Of a DNA stretch of 9,370 bases, positions 1 to 5,581 are shown one piece after another. The stretch is taken from contig RFLK01000089.1 in NCBI GenBank assembly GCA_003694525.1, positions 1 to 9,370 of the forward strand, written 5' to 3'. Below the pieces are notes generated by a model that was not told the DNA's origin, made no database searches, and saw only the letters and a program-made list of their open reading frames with translations. Positions within the stretch are counted from its first letter, which is position 1, and every line of letters begins with the position of its first letter. The DNA comes from Candidatus Woesearchaeota archaeon (GTDB lineage Archaea > Nanobdellota > Nanobdellia > Woesearchaeales > ARS49). The translations under genes and the position numbers were made by a program.

Positions 1-1
1 A

Positions 2-217
2 ACAAACGAAGGCAATGTCCAAATAGAAATAACACCGGAAATAGAATTCGACTACAGAGGAAAATTCAAAGGCAGCAAACTTCTTGATGCTCTCGGAAAT
101 TTTTTGCGTAAGCATATACTTAAATACAAGATAAAGGATTACTGGTATGCAAAAATAGTAGGAGAGGCAGAAGACCTTTCAAGCACGATAAAAAAATCGT
201 TGGGAAGTGAAATATAA
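2..217 (+). CDS. Uncharacterised protein, C-terminal 71 residues (partial; paralogue of the next gene)
   Basis: An open frame enters from the left edge and ends at a TAA at 215-217, giving 71 codons with no start in view. The fragment is a beta-rich stretch followed by a charged helix, with no cysteines, signal peptide or membrane segment. It aligns almost without gaps to the C-terminal part of the following gene: the pattern EGxVxI, then DYxG followed by an aromatic, then WxxKI and a final ExxL...I...L helix occurs in both. The two are therefore tandem paralogues. The stop overlaps the next start (TAATG), so they are probably co-transcribed and translationally coupled. I recognise the family only as one of uncharacterised DPANN-type archaeal proteins and can assign no function. 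Confidence 0.82.
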   Translation, partial: TNEGNVQIEITPEIEFDYRGKFKGSKLLDALGNFLRKHILKYKIKDYWYAKIVGEAEDLSSTIKKSLGSEI

Positions 218-723
218 TGGCTGAAACAAAAGTTGCAGTTCCACTCAAGACCATAAGCTACAAAGGAGTATTCTCAGCGAAAGGGCTATTTGAGGTAATA
301 CAAAGCTGGTGCTCTGACAAAGGATACTACATGTTCAAAAAATCGCAAACAGAAGCACTGAAAAAAGAAGGCAAGAACATAGAATTCACAGGAGAGTTCA
401 TGTCAACATTCACAGACTATGCAAAATCGATAATATGGTACAAGATAAACTTCTCAAAATTAAAAGACATTACGATAACACGTGACGGGAAGAAGGTAAA
501 ACTCCAAGAGGGAGAGGTTGATATCAAGCTTATAGGAAAATTAGTCACAGATTATGAAGGAAGATGGGAGACAAAACCACTATTCTACTTTCTGAGAATA
601 CTTTTTGGAAAATACCTCTACGCACCATACATCTCAAGATGGGAGAAAAAGATAACACAAGATGTTGAAACACTCAAAGACTACATAGAATCCTATCTAA
701 ATATGGAGAGATTCCTGAAATAA
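217..723 (+). CDS. Uncharacterised protein (168 aa), tandem paralogue of the upstream gene
   Basis: This intact soluble protein looks mixed alpha/beta. An N-terminal strand and helix (about residues 13-36, YKGVFSAKGLFEVIQSW) lead into a lysine-rich stretch, then several beta strands (about 58-112), the DYEGRW motif at 112-117, and a C-terminal amphipathic helix (about 142-162). Lone Trp and Tyr residues are frequent; there are no evident catalytic motifs. The ATG at 217 is chosen because it overlaps the preceding stop as TAATG, the junction type seen elsewhere in this window. The C-terminal 70 residues match the upstream fragment, so the pair arose by duplication and may form a heteromer (inference). 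It ends 3 bp from the stop of the convergent phosphoesterase. Function unknown. Confidence 0.85.
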   Translation: MAETKVAVPLKTISYKGVFSAKGLFEVIQSWCSDKGYYMFKKSQTEALKKEGKNIEFTGEFMSTFTDYAKSIIWYKINFSKLKDITITRDGKKVKLQEGEVDIKLIGKLVTDYEGRWETKPLFYFLRILFGKYLYAPYISRWEKKITQDVETLKDYIESYLNMERFLK

Positions 724-726
724 AAC

Positions 727-1320
727 CTAAAGCTCAATCAGACGACCTGACTTTCCAACGTTAATGACAACAGTGTCCCCTATCTTCTCCTCAATACCTT
801 CTGCTTCGTGAACGTGACCGCAAAGAACAACATCAGGCTTGAGCTCCTCAATTGCAAAGCGCAAACCGCTTGATCCTGGAATGAAACCCGAGAATTTTTC
901 CATAAGAGTGCCTGCAGGGTGAACATGGGATATCAAAACGCGCTTTTTGGCACTCGCATCATTTGCAAGGCGCACAGTCTCCAAAATCTCTTCCTCAGTT
1001 AAACGATGCACTCCAACATTAGCACCGCCGCATCCGAAAATTGAAACGTCCCCTTTTCGAATGCTCTTTGCGTGCAAATTAGTGACATTGTATTGCGCTG
1101 CAAGAAAATCAGTTGCAAGCCAATCGTGATTTCCCGGAACAAGATAAACAGGAAGCCCAGTCTCTACGAAATACTTCATAACGCCGCTCGTCCTGTCCTC
1201 CTCAACAATATCGCCGTTCAAAACTATGATATCCGCCTTTTCATCAACCGCTCTTTGAGCCAGAGAGCGAGCCGTTGAGATATCCGCGTGAAAATCGCCT
1301 GCTGCGAAAATTCTGACCAT
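727..1320 (-). CDS. Calcineurin-like metallophosphoesterase (Icc-related, COG2129-like)
   Basis: A protein of about 197 residues with the complete set of binuclear metal-site motifs of the calcineurin-like superfamily, in order: GDFHAD near the N-terminus (D-x-H), GDIVEE (GD), GNHDW (GNHD), SHVHP (His) and GHVHE (GHxH). It should hydrolyse phosphomono- or diesters in the cytoplasm; the substrate cannot be read from sequence, and small archaeal members may act on nucleotides or nucleic acids. A TTG at 1338 would extend it by six residues, but the ATG at 1320 fits much better: a TATA box is centred 26 nt upstream, placing transcription start at this codon. It follows the SprT-like gene on the same strand but has its own promoter. 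It stops with TAG. Confidence 0.93.
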   Translation of the reverse strand: MVRIFAAGDFHADISTARSLAQRAVDEKADIIVLNGDIVEEDRTSGVMKYFVETGLPVYLVPGNHDWLATDFLAAQYNVTNLHAKSIRKGDVSIFGCGGANVGVHRLTEEEILETVRLANDASAKKRVLISHVHPAGTLMEKFSGFIPGSSGLRFAIEELKPDVVLCGHVHEAEGIEEKIGDTVVINVGKSGRLIEL

Positions 1321-1342
1321 AGTAAAGACTCCAACCAATGCG

Positions 1343-1354
1343 TATTTAAAGCTT
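1343..1354 (-). promoter_or_regulatory. BRE/TATA promoter of the metallophosphoesterase gene
   Basis: On the minus strand the sequence reads AAGCTTTAAATA. The TATA core (TTTAAATA, 1343-1350) is centred 26 nt before the ATG at 1320, so the transcript is predicted to be leaderless. The BRE side overlaps the TAA stop of the SprT-like gene (1355-1353): the promoter starts inside the stop codon. The same 12 bases recur in the S-layer promoter. Confidence 0.75.
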
Positions 1355-2003
1355 ACCAGCGATTATCAAATGCCTGCCTTCTTGAAACAAGCATTTGAAG
1401 CCTCTTTTCAAGAACCCTTGCCCCAGGAAACTTGGCCTCATCCTCTCGAAACGCCTTGCTGTGATGAGTTGTTCTGCGAGCACCCCTCTTGAACTGATGC
1501 TTCTTGTGCAAAAGCTCGTGATACATCACATAATCCATAAGATCAGGATAAGGCAGCAATATCTCACTTATGGTCACAGTATCGGAAGAATACTCATACA
1601 AACCCAGCTGATTCACTCCCTTTCCCACCTTCAAATTAGGACGCTCCATAAGCCCACCAAACATCAACGAATTCACACGATCAAAACTTCTCTCAAGAAC
1701 AGGATGCGAGAGAGTTTTTGGAGAGAGACGAGGAAGCGAGCGCATAAAATTATCATACAACTCCATATTCAAAGTTCTCTTGGAACTCTGAAAAAGACGA
1801 GCAAAAAGCTCGTGAAAAAGACCTTTCTGAATCTCAGGAGATACATCCTTCCACCTCTTGCTTGCGCAGAGTGTTATTCTTGAGCCCACCATCTTAACAT
1901 TAGCATTAAACCCCTTGAATCTGCCACTGTACTTCAATTCAACAGTGCAAGACCCCTTGCCATCAAAAAATTCATCGTAAGCCGATTGAGCTAAATTTCT
2001 CAT
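1353..2003 (-). CDS. SprT-like zinc metalloprotease with a second, degenerate zincin-like N-terminal half
   Basis: The C-terminal half (about residues 104-195) is a SprT-like zincin: FDRVNSLMFGG, then GLYEYSSDTVTIS, the zinc motif YHELLHKKH (H162, E163, H166) and the downstream HHSKAF, where H181 (or H180) is the likely third zinc ligand. SprT/Spartan relatives cleave proteins, notably DNA-protein crosslinks, although the role of the small archaeal members is unproven. The N-terminal half repeats the pattern (ITLCASKRW, then GLFHELFARLF at 61-71) but lacks HExxH, so it looks like an inactive duplicate (inference). There is no SPRTN-type accessory domain. The start is fixed by ATGA overlap with the aRF1 stop, so the two are translationally coupled. 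Confidence 0.88.
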   Translation of the reverse strand: MRNLAQSAYDEFFDGKGSCTVELKYSGRFKGFNANVKMVGSRITLCASKRWKDVSPEIQKGLFHELFARLFQSSKRTLNMELYDNFMRSLPRLSPKTLSHPVLERSFDRVNSLMFGGLMERPNLKVGKGVNQLGLYEYSSDTVTISEILLPYPDLMDYVMYHELLHKKHQFKRGARRTTHHSKAFREDEAKFPGARVLEKRLQMLVSRRQAFDNRW

Positions 2004-3097
2004 CTCAGAGGATAACGCAAAATCGCACCTATCTTACCAACATCGCGAAGCTGAGCCCCCTCGCGAGTCTCCGTTGATATTATATGGACTTGAGATGAAA
2101 ACCTTTTTGCAATCTCTTCAAACTCATCAACCTTCTTATCATCAAGAACCTCTGAGAGAAGAAGATCGGAGACAGCTCCCAACTCCAAAGCATTGAGAGT
2201 ATTGCGCTCGCCATAAACTACAAGTTCAGGCTTTGTTGCGAGAAGAGTGAGAAAATTTCTCATAAGCCTCTTCTCCTCAATAACCCCCTCCTTTGCAAGC
2301 TCATCCTGGCATTTTTCCAAAAGCTCTTCAAGCCCAAAATCGCCAGTATAACTCAAATCCTTTATTGCAATTATCTTCTTCTTAACATCCCCTGTTATAT
2401 GGCCGCTCTCAAAAAACCGGTATTTTGAGGGGCCCGGCCCTCCAAGAAGAATACCTTTAACATTGGAATTCAAAAACTGATCCTTGACTATGTCCGCAAC
2501 CTTCTTGAAATGCTCATTTACAGCAATCTCCCTGTTGCGAGCAAAACGCAAGGCGCTCTGACCCCCTGCCCTGAACTTTCCGGGGACGTGAGAATGAGCG
2601 CTGACCAAAGGCACTATGGACTTTCCCTTCAAAACAGCAATCGAAGCGTCGCGATTATCCATAACTATCATACCATAAACCTCTTTTGACTCAAGCATAT
2701 CGCGAAGAAGATCCAACTGAAAATTCTTATCGCAACGATACATTCGAGTGGATATGGGAATGGGAGGCTCCAAACTCCAAACCCTCACATCGCTCTTGCC
2801 CTCTGCAGAGGCAACATTTCCTGCAAACACTGCAAGACCGTTGGGAGGAGTGCGCTGAATGAGCTTTAAATGCTGAATCATACGCTCAAGAGCATCAATA
2901 ACATTATTCCTTGTCTGAGAACTCTTAATATTGGTTGCAGTCCCTTGCTCCTGAACAAGATGCTGAATTATCTTGGAGAGATCATACCCTGAAGGAACGT
3001 ACACAGTCACGAATTCAGTATGGCGAGCGCTATGCGATTCAAGCTCTTTTATGAACTTCTTCAAATGATACCTTTGATTCTCACTAAGAGATGCCAT
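2000..3097 (-). CDS. prf1: Peptide chain release factor aRF1 (eRF1-type), lacking the zinc mini-domain
   Basis: aRF1 recognises all three stop codons in the ribosomal A site and triggers peptide release. Domain 1 carries NIKS at 56-59 (within TATNIKS; TASNIKS is usual) and YRCDKNF at 120-126, matching the stop-reading YxCxxxF motif. Domain 2 carries GGQ at 178-180 (RAGGQSALRFAR). Domain 3 (about 285-365) ends in HIISTETREGAQL...GAILRY. At 365 residues it is about 50 shorter than the usual archaeal protein. The gap is in domain 3, where LLLSEVLDDKK runs straight into the next helix and the Cys-containing mini-domain is absent. The ATG at 3097 lies 26 nt from a TATA box, so the mRNA should be leaderless. 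First gene of an operon with the SprT-like protease. Confidence 0.97.
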   Translation of the reverse strand: MASLSENQRYHLKKFIKELESHSARHTEFVTVYVPSGYDLSKIIQHLVQEQGTATNIKSSQTRNNVIDALERMIQHLKLIQRTPPNGLAVFAGNVASAEGKSDVRVWSLEPPIPISTRMYRCDKNFQLDLLRDMLESKEVYGMIVMDNRDASIAVLKGKSIVPLVSAHSHVPGKFRAGGQSALRFARNREIAVNEHFKKVADIVKDQFLNSNVKGILLGGPGPSKYRFFESGHITGDVKKKIIAIKDLSYTGDFGLEELLEKCQDELAKEGVIEEKRLMRNFLTLLATKPELVVYGERNTLNALELGAVSDLLLSEVLDDKKVDEFEEIAKRFSSQVHIISTETREGAQLRDVGKIGAILRYPLR

Positions 3098-3118
3098 AAT
3101 TTAACTGCATAAAGAACT

Positions 3119-3128
3119 GTATATAAAG
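3119..3128 (-). promoter_or_regulatory. TATA promoter of the aRF1 operon
   Basis: The minus strand reads CTTTATATAC, with TTTATATA at 3127-3120 centred 26-27 nt before the ATG at 3097. This predicts transcription starting at, or within a base or two of, the start codon. It is half of a divergent promoter region shared with eL43. Confidence 0.72.
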
Positions 3129-3171
3129 ATGACTGTAACAGAAGGCCTTAACAGAGGAGATGCCAGACTGC

Positions 3172-3189
3172 CTTCAAGCAACTTTGAAG
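3172..3189. repeat. Short dyad (CTTCAA-6-TTGAAG) upstream of the eL43 BRE
   Basis: A perfect 6-bp inverted repeat, CTTCAA (3172-3177) and TTGAAG (3184-3189), is separated by six bases and ends three bases before the conserved GCAACC block of the eL43 promoter. Its position would suit a regulator of either divergent operon. A 6-bp dyad also arises readily by chance. Confidence 0.25.
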
Positions 3190-3192
3190 AGC

Positions 3193-3207
3193 GCAACCTT
3201 TTTAAAT
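3193..3207 (+). promoter_or_regulatory. BRE/TATA promoter of the eL43-RpoP-prefoldin operon
   Basis: GCAACC (BRE position) is followed by TTTTTAAAT (3199-3207), centred 26 nt before the ATG at 3229, again predicting a leaderless mRNA. The 14 bases GCAACCTTTTTAAA are identical to those upstream of aIF5B. Confidence 0.78.
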
Positions 3208-3228
3208 GGGCCGAGGTTTCAGCGAAAT

Positions 3229-3513
3229 ATGGCCAAAAAGCAAGGTCTTGGATCGACACGTAGATTTGGTCCAAGATACGGACGAACAGTAAAACACAAG
3301 CTTGCAAAAATAGAAAAGCTCCACAGAGCAAGGCACACCTGCCCTTACTGCAGCAGACAGACAGCAAAAAGAAAAAGTGCAGGAATATGGCATTGCAGCA
3401 AGTGCGATAGCACATTTGCAGCAAAAGCCTACACTGTTGGAGAGAGGCCAGTTGCTGTGCGCGAGAGCGCTCAAATAGTCACCGAAGCAATAGAATTGGA
3501 GATGGAGAAATAA
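3229..3513 (+). CDS. rpl37ae: Large subunit ribosomal protein eL43 (L37Ae)
   Basis: This 94-residue zinc-ribbon protein of the large ribosomal subunit has the family's N-terminal signature (MAKKQGLGSTRRFGPRYGRT) and a C-x2-C-x14-C-x2-C site at C38, C41, C56 and C59, followed by FAAKAYT and a short acidic helix. Length and composition (basic N-terminal two thirds, acidic tail) are normal. An in-frame start upstream at 3160 would add 23 residues, but the ATG at 3229 is preferred because the conserved N-terminus begins there and a TATA box lies 26 nt upstream. It leads an operon with RpoP and prefoldin beta; its TAA overlaps the RpoP start. Confidence 0.97.
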   Translation: MAKKQGLGSTRRFGPRYGRTVKHKLAKIEKLHRARHTCPYCSRQTAKRKSAGIWHCSKCDSTFAAKAYTVGERPVAVRESAQIVTEAIELEMEK

Positions 3514-3650
3514 TGGTAAAATACACCTGCTTTCTGTGCTCAAAAAAGATAAGCGAAGATATGATCGGCAGAAGAGTCCGCTGCCCATACTGCGGAAGCA
3601 AAATACTATACAAGTCACGTTCTAAATCAACCAAGGTCTTGGCAGTATGA
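3513..3650 (+). CDS. rpoP: DNA-directed RNA polymerase subunit P (Rpo12/RpoP)
   Basis: This 45-residue protein is the small zinc-binding subunit of archaeal RNA polymerase, homologous to eukaryotic Rpb12, which helps hold the Rpo3/Rpo10 assembly platform. The zinc site is YTCFLC...RCPYCGSK, with C6, C9, C24 and C27, followed by the family's basic C-terminal strand (ILYKSRSKSTKVLAV). The ATG overlaps the eL43 stop as TAATG and is preceded by GGAG (3504-3507). The TGA overlaps the prefoldin ATG as ATGA, so the three genes are tightly coupled. As I recall, many Euryarchaeota place a KEOPS Pcc1 gene between RpoP and prefoldin beta; it is absent here. Confidence 0.95.
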   Translation: MVKYTCFLCSKKISEDMIGRRVRCPYCGSKILYKSRSKSTKVLAV

Positions 3651-3976
3651 ATCAAGATGCAAGAGAGCAAGTTCAACGCTTGCAACTCATAGAGCAAAAC
3701 CTTCAAGCGCTGTCCGGCCAAAAGCAACGCTTTCAAGCACAATTATACGAGATAGAGAGCGCAATGAGAGAAGTCGACCTTACAGAAAAAGCATACAAGA
3801 TAATAGGCGGAATAATGGTCGCAACAGAAAAGGATAAACTGAAGGGCGAACTATCAGAAAAACAAGAACTTCTAAAGCTCAGAATACAAACACTTGAAAA
3901 ACAAGAACAGCAACTAAAAGAGAGAGCGAAAAAACTCAGAGAGAGCGTTGTTGAAAAGAGCAAGGGCAACTCTTAG
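3647..3976 (+). CDS. pfdB: Prefoldin beta subunit
   Basis: Prefoldin is a hexameric, jellyfish-shaped cytosolic chaperone (two alpha, four beta subunits) that hands unfolded proteins to the thermosome. This 109-residue subunit has the beta-type layout: an N-terminal coiled-coil helix (about 4-40, rich in Gln, Leu and Glu), the central hairpin with the signature KAYKIIGGIMVATEKDKL (about 48-65), and a C-terminal coiled-coil helix (about 68-100) that includes LRIQTLEKQEQQL. The start overlaps the RpoP stop (ATGA) and an AAGGT (3633-3637) lies 9 nt upstream. Pairing with eL43 and RpoP is a well-known archaeal arrangement. The stop is TAG. The alpha subunit is not in the window. Confidence 0.95.
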   Translation: MNQDAREQVQRLQLIEQNLQALSGQKQRFQAQLYEIESAMREVDLTEKAYKIIGGIMVATEKDKLKGELSEKQELLKLRIQTLEKQEQQLKERAKKLRESVVEKSKGNS

Positions 3977-4070
3977 ACGCAACGCAAAAATTAAAGATCT
4001 GAATTCTGAAAACAAGAATGAAATAAAAAGCAAAAAGCAATTGAGTTGCGAGACCAAAAATTCCACTACG
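3977..4070. other. A-rich intergenic gap with no recognised element
   Basis: This stretch between prefoldin beta and the DRG promoter is rich in A. It has no open frame of note, no oligo-T terminator on the plus strand and no tRNA-like fold that I can see. Some readthrough from the eL43 operon into the DRG operon is possible. A 7-bp pair, GCAACTC (3966-3972) and GAGTTGC (4043-4049), could close a long loop but is weak. Confidence 0.4.
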
Positions 4071-4080
4071 CTTTTATAGC
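4071..4080 (+). promoter_or_regulatory. TATA promoter of the DRG operon
   Basis: CTTTTATAGC, with the core at 4072-4079, is centred 25-26 nt before the ATG at 4101, predicting a leaderless transcript. An AAGGAG at 4089-4094, six bases before the ATG, looks like a Shine-Dalgarno. It would be left untranscribed if initiation occurs at the ATG, but could serve transcripts that read in from upstream. Confidence 0.6.
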
Positions 4081-4100
4081 CGACGAACAAGGAGACGACA

Positions 4101-5192
4101 ATGGATGAGCACGAAAAAATACGCGAGCTTGAAGCAGCCCTGTCAAAAACAAAATACAACAAGGCAACAGAGGGCTGGTTTGCACTAATAAAAAGCCAAA
4201 TCGCCAAGCTGCGAGAAAAAATAGAGAAAAAATCCGCAGGGAAAAAAGGCGGAGAAGGCTGGTTCGTCAAAAAAACAGGAAACGCAACAGTAATACTCGT
4301 CGGATTTCCATCAGTTGGAAAAAGCACACTTCTAAACGCACTTACAGGAGTTAAGAGCAAGGCTGCAGCCTATGAATTCACAACACTTGACTGCATACCC
4401 GGAACAATGCGGTACAAGCACGCGCGAATACAGATTCTTGACGTTCCAGGAATAATAGAAGGAGCAGCATCAGGAAGAGGCAGAGGAAAAGAAGTGCTTG
4501 CAATGGCAAGATCTGCAGACCTTGTACTATACGTAATTGACGCGACGCACCCAGAACACTATCCCTTGCTAAAAAAAGAAGTCTTTGATGTGGGAATCAG
4601 AACAACAGGCAGAGCGCCTGATGTCAAAATAAAAAAGAAACCAAAAGGGGGGCTATCAATAGCCTCAACAGTCCCTCTTGATATAGAGAGAAAAACACTG
4701 GCTTCAATACTCAAAGCATTCAGAATAATGAACGCCGATGTGGTTATACGGGACAAAATAGACATAGACCAGTTCATAGATGCAATAGAAGGCAACAGAG
4801 CATACTGCAAAGCTCTTGTATGCATAACAAAAGCAGACCTCATAGACGCGAAGAGAAAAAAACAACTCGAAGAAGACTTTCCAGGAGCAATATTCGTCTC
4901 GGCAGAGAAGGGAGAAGGAATTGAAGAGCTTAAAGAAGCCATATACAAAAAACTGGATCTTGCAAGAATATACCTTAAAGAAGTTAACAAGAAACCAGAC
5001 CTTGACGTTCCATTAATACTGACAAGGCCGGTAACCCTGAGAGCAGTGTGCGAGCACATACACAGGGACTTTGTCAAAAAATTCAGATATGCAAGACTCT
5101 GGGGAGCTTCTGCAAAATATCCGGGCCAACAAATAAGAAACCTGGACAAAGAGCTTGAAGATGGAACCATAGTGGAGATACACGTCAGATGA
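4101..5192 (+). CDS. DRG/Rbg-family GTPase with C-terminal TGS domain
   Basis: A 363-residue member of the developmentally regulated GTP-binding (DRG/Rbg) branch of the Obg GTPases, cytoplasmic and ribosome-associated in studied relatives. A Lys-rich helical N-terminus (1-55) precedes the G domain: G1 GFPSVGKST at 68-76, switch I YEFTTLDC at 91-98, G3 DVPG at 114-117, G4 TKAD at 243-246 and G5 SAEKGEG at 267-273. The insert at about 165-235, with the RTTGRAPDVKIKK stretch, is characteristic of the family. A TGS domain (about 300-363) ends in the conserved LEDGTIVEIHVR. Nothing is truncated. It leads an operon with DUF371 and an MCT-1-like PUA gene; its TGA overlaps the DUF371 ATG. Confidence 0.95.
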   Translation: MDEHEKIRELEAALSKTKYNKATEGWFALIKSQIAKLREKIEKKSAGKKGGEGWFVKKTGNATVILVGFPSVGKSTLLNALTGVKSKAAAYEFTTLDCIPGTMRYKHARIQILDVPGIIEGAASGRGRGKEVLAMARSADLVLYVIDATHPEHYPLLKKEVFDVGIRTTGRAPDVKIKKKPKGGLSIASTVPLDIERKTLASILKAFRIMNADVVIRDKIDIDQFIDAIEGNRAYCKALVCITKADLIDAKRKKQLEEDFPGAIFVSAEKGEGIEELKEAIYKKLDLARIYLKEVNKKPDLDVPLILTRPVTLRAVCEHIHRDFVKKFRYARLWGASAKYPGQQIRNLDKELEDGTIVEIHVR

Positions 5193-5581
5193 TAACCTTT
5201 CGCGCAAAAGGCCACCAAAACATACTTGCAACGCACAAGACAACACTTGAAATAACAAAAGAGAAGAGCCTCACGCTGAAAGGCAATTGCATAATAGCAG
5301 TAGGAGCAGACTTCAACCCTGAAGAGCTAGCCAAGTTTGCCAGGGAGCACAAAAGAGCAGTGATGATTCTCAAAACAAAAGACGAGATTGACAGAGTAAA
5401 ATTTGACCTAAACCCAACCTTTTCGGACAGAGAAGAAATTGTAATAAGGCTCGGAGAGCATGAATCTCAAAGAACCCTTGGCACCAGAGCAGACAAGGCC
5501 GCAAGACACTTAAACAGAAGACTCATAGAATACTTGAAAAAAGGCGAAACTCTAGAGGTAGGACTTGAAGCAGTTGAGTAA
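5189..5581 (+). CDS. DUF371 family protein (COG2090)
   Basis: A 130-residue soluble protein of DUF371, an archaeal family of unknown function. The N-terminal signature KGHQNILATHKTTLEITKE (about 7-25) is clear, followed by GNCIIAVGADF (32-42) and a central GTRADKAARHLNRRLIEYLK helix region (about 98-117). There is no signal peptide or membrane segment. Several conserved histidines and threonines near the N-terminus could form a binding site, but this is speculative. The start overlaps the DRG stop (ATGA). The 3' end overlaps the following PUA gene by 17 bases, so expression is probably coupled to that of a GTPase and an RNA-binding protein, which hints at a ribosome-linked role (inference only). 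Confidence 0.92.
   Translation: MITFRAKGHQNILATHKTTLEITKEKSLTLKGNCIIAVGADFNPEELAKFAREHKRAVMILKTKDEIDRVKFDLNPTFSDREEIVIRLGEHESQRTLGTRADKAARHLNRRLIEYLKKGETLEVGLEAVE
5555..5559 (+). promoter_or_regulatory. Shine-Dalgarno supporting a TTG start of the PUA gene
   Basis: GAGGT ends five bases before the TTG at 5565 and lies inside the DUF371 coding region. It favours that TTG over the in-frame TTG at 5574, and indicates internal initiation within the polycistronic mRNA. Confidence 0.6.

Noticed and set aside
3141..3175. GAAGGC...GCCTTC inverted repeat in the divergent promoter region as a terminator or regulatory RNA
   Set aside because: Only six base pairs with a 23-base loop and no following T-run; not distinguishable from chance.
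3202..3618. Minus-strand Cys/Leu-rich frame opposite eL43 and RpoP
   Set aside because: Its cysteines arise from the complement of GCA/ACA-rich codons. The plus strand carries two well-known proteins here.
4559..5236. A 225-codon open frame on the minus strand opposite the DRG gene
   Set aside because: It lies antisense to a fully recognisable GTPase, and its Ser/Leu-rich product looks like a shadow of A-rich coding DNA. No family signature or fitting start context.
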